A stretch of DNA of 64,000 bases. Source: Bdellovibrionales bacterium. Its GTDB lineage: Bacteria; Bdellovibrionota; Bdellovibrionia; Bdellovibrionales; UBA1609. Positions 61,128 through 64,000 of this stretch are shown here, in pieces. The stretch is taken from the NCBI GenBank assembly GCA_016716765.1, contig JADJVA010000004.1, forward strand, positions 372,001-436,000, in the 5' to 3' direction. Under the pieces are notes generated by a model. That model had not been told where the DNA came from. It saw only the letters and a program-made list of their open reading frames with translations, and did no database searches. How positions within the stretch are numbered: the first letter of the stretch is position 1; each line of letters begins with the position of its first letter. The position numbers were made by a program, and so were the translations under genes.

Positions 61128-62795
61128 CTAGCGAGTCGCATCGGAGCCAGACGAGTTTTTTTGCGGGGAAGGAGTCACTTGCGGCCCTCCCGCCTCTTTG
61201 GCTCGTTTTGCCAGCGCCGAGCAAGCAAAAGTTTCCAGTGATTCATTCAACTCAAGTTTGCGGCAGTTCTTCTCTCCAAACCTTGCTCCAACCCAATGTG
61301 CTTCTTGTGACCATTCAAAATCTACTTCCCAGGTCTCCATAACGGCAATTGCGTCAAGGCAACGATCTTTGGTCCACTTCTCATCGCACTCAGGGGTTGT
61401 AACACGAGATGACAAATGCTGGAGGGGATTCGAATTCCAAACCCTATCATCGTCAAATTCAGGGCGACGAGCGCGATTGGGCAACCAAACTTCACCGACT
61501 CCAGGTAGAGTTGTTTTTCTGTACCATTTTTTCCAAAGCCTAGCAGCATCTCTGCGAGAGACTTTAGCCCAGATGTACTCGCGCCAGTATTTCATGCTTT
61601 TTTTTTCAAACTCATCCTTATCTTGCATATACAGAAGATCTTTGAGGTAAGTGTCAAATTCTGTTGCCAACCTGAGTTTGGAAGGATCTGTTTCTTTTTG
61701 TAATAAAATCAGAGAACGGATTTTTTCGTCTGAAAAATACTGCGGCGTGAGCGAATCCCAATTCTTGAGGTCGGAGGGAGGCTGGGTTTGTAGCCATTTC
61801 CCGCCCAACGACTTTGCTCGATAAAGTCTTGCCCCCGCGCGAGTCAGATTTGAACCAATAAAACTATATCCAGTCTCCTGCTTAAAAAGACAGCCAGTGG
61901 CTGCAGCTGCAAGTAAATGGTAATGTTTTGCAGGCAGAGAAGATAGTCCCCTGTTAGGTGCCTGCAATCTCCCGATTTTGGCTTTCAAATTGGGACTTAT
62001 GTCGAGGTCAAAACCCAATGCTTTTGGAAGGTATAACGTCGAGTTTGCTAGACAGCCGAATCCGACGTGATTTGATTTTTTTTCATCTTCCAACCATTCC
62101 TTAATGCCTTCGGGGATATCCTGCCAAGATCTTTCGAAAAACTCTAATATTCTCACTTGGCGCTGTTTTAATCGACGAAAGGAAGGGTGATGAGCGCTCA
62201 GATGCGGCTTTTGGTAAATTGCATTATCGTGCCCGCACATCTTAATAATCGCAAAAGCTAAATTTGGGTTATTATCAGTGATCTCCATCAATTTGGTCCA
62301 GAGAAATCCAGATTTTTGATTTTTCCAGAAGCCCTTTCCCGCTTCTTCATCTAGCGACATTCCAAAGGGTGAATTCTTACCTCTTCGGTCAATATCGGAC
62401 TTAGTTCGCAGCAAATCCTCCTTCATTAAATCTAGATAGAATTCCCCAGCTATCTCAGCCAAGCACGAGTTCTTATCCAATGTTTTTTGATTACTGACCT
62501 CAATACTCTCATTTGAGCCGGAATGGATCTGGGAAACTTCAGCCAGATAGGAAGAAAGTGTTCTTCTCAGATTTTCATCAGGAATAAATTTGAGAAACCG
62601 ATCATAGGAATCCTCAAAGTCTTTATCGTCGCTTTGTCCATAGTCGCGACCATTTTCCACTGCATCAGATGCTGGCTCCCGCAATCCGGACCTCTTCCAT
62701 GCCGACTCAACCATCGAAGAAAAGTAACTACCGTTTGGTAGCAACAGAAAAAGTAAAAGAATGAAAGCACTTAAAATTCTACTGCGGCCCGACAT
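61128..62795 (-). CDS. Large exported protein of unknown function
   Basis: 555 residues. A signal peptide (LSAFILLLFLLLPNGSYFSS) is followed by a long helical mature part with many Trp, Tyr and charged residues and a few Cys (CLAEIAGEFYL, KMCGHDNAIY, CLANSTLYL, CDEKWTKDRCLDAI). There is no recognisable domain. The gene is convergent with the M16 peptidase gene (25 bases between stops). A ribosome site before ATG 62795 is weak, so the exact start is uncertain. Confidence 0.75.
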   Translation of the reverse strand: MSGRSRILSAFILLLFLLLPNGSYFSSMVESAWKRSGLREPASDAVENGRDYGQSDDKDFEDSYDRFLKFIPDENLRRTLSSYLAEVSQIHSGSNESIEVSNQKTLDKNSCLAEIAGEFYLDLMKEDLLRTKSDIDRRGKNSPFGMSLDEEAGKGFWKNQKSGFLWTKLMEITDNNPNLAFAIIKMCGHDNAIYQKPHLSAHHPSFRRLKQRQVRILEFFERSWQDIPEGIKEWLEDEKKSNHVGFGCLANSTLYLPKALGFDLDISPNLKAKIGRLQAPNRGLSSLPAKHYHLLAAAATGCLFKQETGYSFIGSNLTRAGARLYRAKSLGGKWLQTQPPSDLKNWDSLTPQYFSDEKIRSLILLQKETDPSKLRLATEFDTYLKDLLYMQDKDEFEKKSMKYWREYIWAKVSRRDAARLWKKWYRKTTLPGVGEVWLPNRARRPEFDDDRVWNSNPLQHLSSRVTTPECDEKWTKDRCLDAIAVMETWEVDFEWSQEAHWVGARFGEKNCRKLELNESLETFACSALAKRAKEAGGPQVTPSPQKNSSGSDATR

Positions 62796-63069
62796 ATTAT
62801 CAGATCGGCAAACCTGATTGGGTCCTTAACGGAAAAAGTATATTAATTGAAAATTGAACAATTGTCGGCTTGTAATTGTAATTTATAAAACTGCACTTTG
62901 TCATTCTCATTTTGAGATCGTCCAAGTATCAAACAATTGACTCGTTTCTAATCAGAATTCAAGAGCCTTCAATATTAGACTCCATGTCATTTCAATTGGT
63001 TACAAAGATAACTTCCACTCGAATCGGGAACGATTATTGCGCTAAATAGATGTAAGTGGGGTGTGGGCA

Positions 63070-63687
63070 ATGAAGTTCGGTATGGATCAGAGTGAAATTC
63101 CTTTTATTGGACCAGGATTTTTAAGAGGTGTTCTGCTGGCGGCTAGCACCATTTATTTTTCTTACTTTTCTCCATCTGTTGCTATTGGCGGGGAGATCTA
63201 TTTCTACTCCGAGGGAGTCTGCTACAAGTCTAATGGTCGGGCCGCCTCAAACCATGAAGCCTGCGGATTTATGTTGAGCAAGGCTGACCGATATGAGTGG
63301 GACATGATAGAAAACCAATGCAAGAAAATAGATGTCTATGTTTCTAAACTGAATCCCGAATGGGAGCTTCGGAAACCTCGAAAAAAGGAAAAATATTCTT
63401 TAAGAGATTGTGGATATAGTGTGAGCAAGGATCAAGAAGAATCTTCATATAATTTAGCCAGTGGCTCATGCAAAAAAAACATCCTCCTTGTATCCCATTA
63501 TGGCTTAGAAGATCGAATCCAACCCAATCGATCACCCGCAAATATTCGAGGATGTCAGCAAAACAAAGAGTTGATAGGAAACAAACGTTCTCATGTTCAA
63601 AATTCCTCAGCTCAAAAGACTTCTCTTTCAGCTTCAGCAAAATTGACAGGGCAAACATCAGCTGGAGTGAAAAGTCGTCGCAAATAG
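63070..63687 (+). CDS. Small exported protein of unknown function
   Basis: 205 residues from ATG 63070; GTG 63061 is possible. A signal-type segment (FLRGVLLAASTIYFSYFSPSVAIG) is followed by a Cys-containing domain (GVCYKSNGRAAS, EACGFMLSK, NQCKKIDVYV, RDCGYSVS, GSCKKNILL), suggesting disulfides, and a basic, Ser-rich tail. Its last 76 bases overlap the convergent membrane-protein gene. Function unknown. Confidence 0.65.
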   Translation: MKFGMDQSEIPFIGPGFLRGVLLAASTIYFSYFSPSVAIGGEIYFYSEGVCYKSNGRAASNHEACGFMLSKADRYEWDMIENQCKKIDVYVSKLNPEWELRKPRKKEKYSLRDCGYSVSKDQEESSYNLASGSCKKNILLVSHYGLEDRIQPNRSPANIRGCQQNKELIGNKRSHVQNSSAQKTSLSASAKLTGQTSAGVKSRRK

Positions 63688-63989
63688 ACCGCACAAAGCC
63701 CTGCAAAGGCGCCGTAGACTCCACCTATCGAACCCACCACCAAATACACTAACACAAAATGGGGCAAGCCAAGCAGAAGGGACAATCGGTGGCTTGTCGA
63801 TAAGGCATTGTTAATATCAAAGTAGTGGGCCGCAATGACCCAGGCTGCAAAAACCCCCACAAAAGATCCAAGTAGTGTCTTGCGAGGAGAATTGGCAAAC
63901 CAACCAAAGGCAAAGCAGATAAACCCGCAGAACCACCAAGGAAGAAATATCCCAGTAATCATGACTAAAATAACTAGAAAATAAATCAT
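63612..63989 (-). CDS. Small multi-pass membrane protein of unknown function
   Basis: 125 residues with about three to four transmembrane helices (FLVILVMITGIFLPWWFCGFI, LLGSFVGVFAAWVIAA, FVLVYLVVGSIGGVYGAF). A GGGGAG ribosome site lies before ATG 63989. The hydrophilic end overlaps the preceding gene by 76 bases on the opposite strand. No family recognised. Confidence 0.7.
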   Translation of the reverse strand: MIYFLVILVMITGIFLPWWFCGFICFAFGWFANSPRKTLLGSFVGVFAAWVIAAHYFDINNALSTSHRLSLLLGLPHFVLVYLVVGSIGGVYGAFAGLCAVYLRRLFTPADVCPVNFAEAEREVF

Positions 63990-64000
63990 GTCGCTCCCCT

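Overview
The window looks like a chromosomal segment of a Gram-negative, Bdellovibrio-like bacterium (Bdellovibrionota). This is inferred from gene content, not from a search. Exported lipoproteins and secreted or lipid-anchored peptidases (S8, M14, M16, M23, S41, an HExxH protein) are unusually dense. There is a Glt/Agl-type gliding-motility-like envelope cluster with a FHA/TonB-like protein, several PilZ and cyclic-nucleotide proteins, and a compact yceD-rpmF-fab cluster. No rRNA, tRNA or CRISPR array was seen.

Layout. 1-3044: a left-truncated acidic LysM-like lipoprotein (minus) and an orphan lipoprotein. 3137-6630: a tightly coupled five-gene signalling cassette (small GYF-like protein, PilZ protein, PqqD-like winged-helix protein, M50-like membrane protein without its catalytic residues, and a protein with two cNMP-binding domains). 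6871-14918: an exported orphan, an S8 protease, a Kef-type antiporter, an exported HExxH protein, a degenerate PTPS/QueD-like protein, an MpaA-like M14 lipoprotein and cytidine deaminase. 15002-21133 (all minus): an exported TerD-vWA fusion, then yfgM-bamB-lipoprotein-apt, and a leucine dehydrogenase. 21402-29655: an 866-aa exported orphan, a complete IS4-family element (24087-25373, 7-bp target duplication) that replaced the 3' end of a minus-strand gene, further exported orphans, and a membrane-anchored HTH regulator divergent from a short tyrosine recombinase across an interval rich in inverted repeats. 29790-33680: an S41 protease and a decayed IS605-type element whose tnpA and tnpB are both frameshifted.

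33905-44853: the Glt-like cluster (outer-membrane barrel, two TPR proteins, FHA-TonB/AgmX-type protein) followed on the opposite strand by a small periplasmic protein, a vWA lipoprotein with Ca-binding-type repeats and an exported orphan. 45192-48097: a PilZ-methyltransferase of PhcB-like type next to a membrane class III nucleotide cyclase. 48271-50220: a PHB-depolymerase-like esterase preceded by a perfect 17-bp inverted repeat, and an SH3/barrel protein. 50416-57502: yceD-rpmF-fabH-fabD-fabG-acpP-fabF, then rpiB (one-base frameshift) and glyA; plsX is absent from its usual place between rpmF and fabH. 57507-63989: M23 and M16 peptidases, then three exported or membrane orphans.

How the genes fit together: housekeeping lipid synthesis and outer-membrane assembly (BamB/YfgM) are interleaved with envelope remodelling enzymes, a trans-envelope machine and second-messenger circuits (PilZ, cNMP-binding domains, class III cyclase). 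The points most worth a second look are the PilZ/pseudo-M50/cNMP cassette, the PilZ-PhcB-like methyltransferase plus cyclase pair, the exported TerD-vWA protein, and the regulator-recombinase interval with four inverted repeats.
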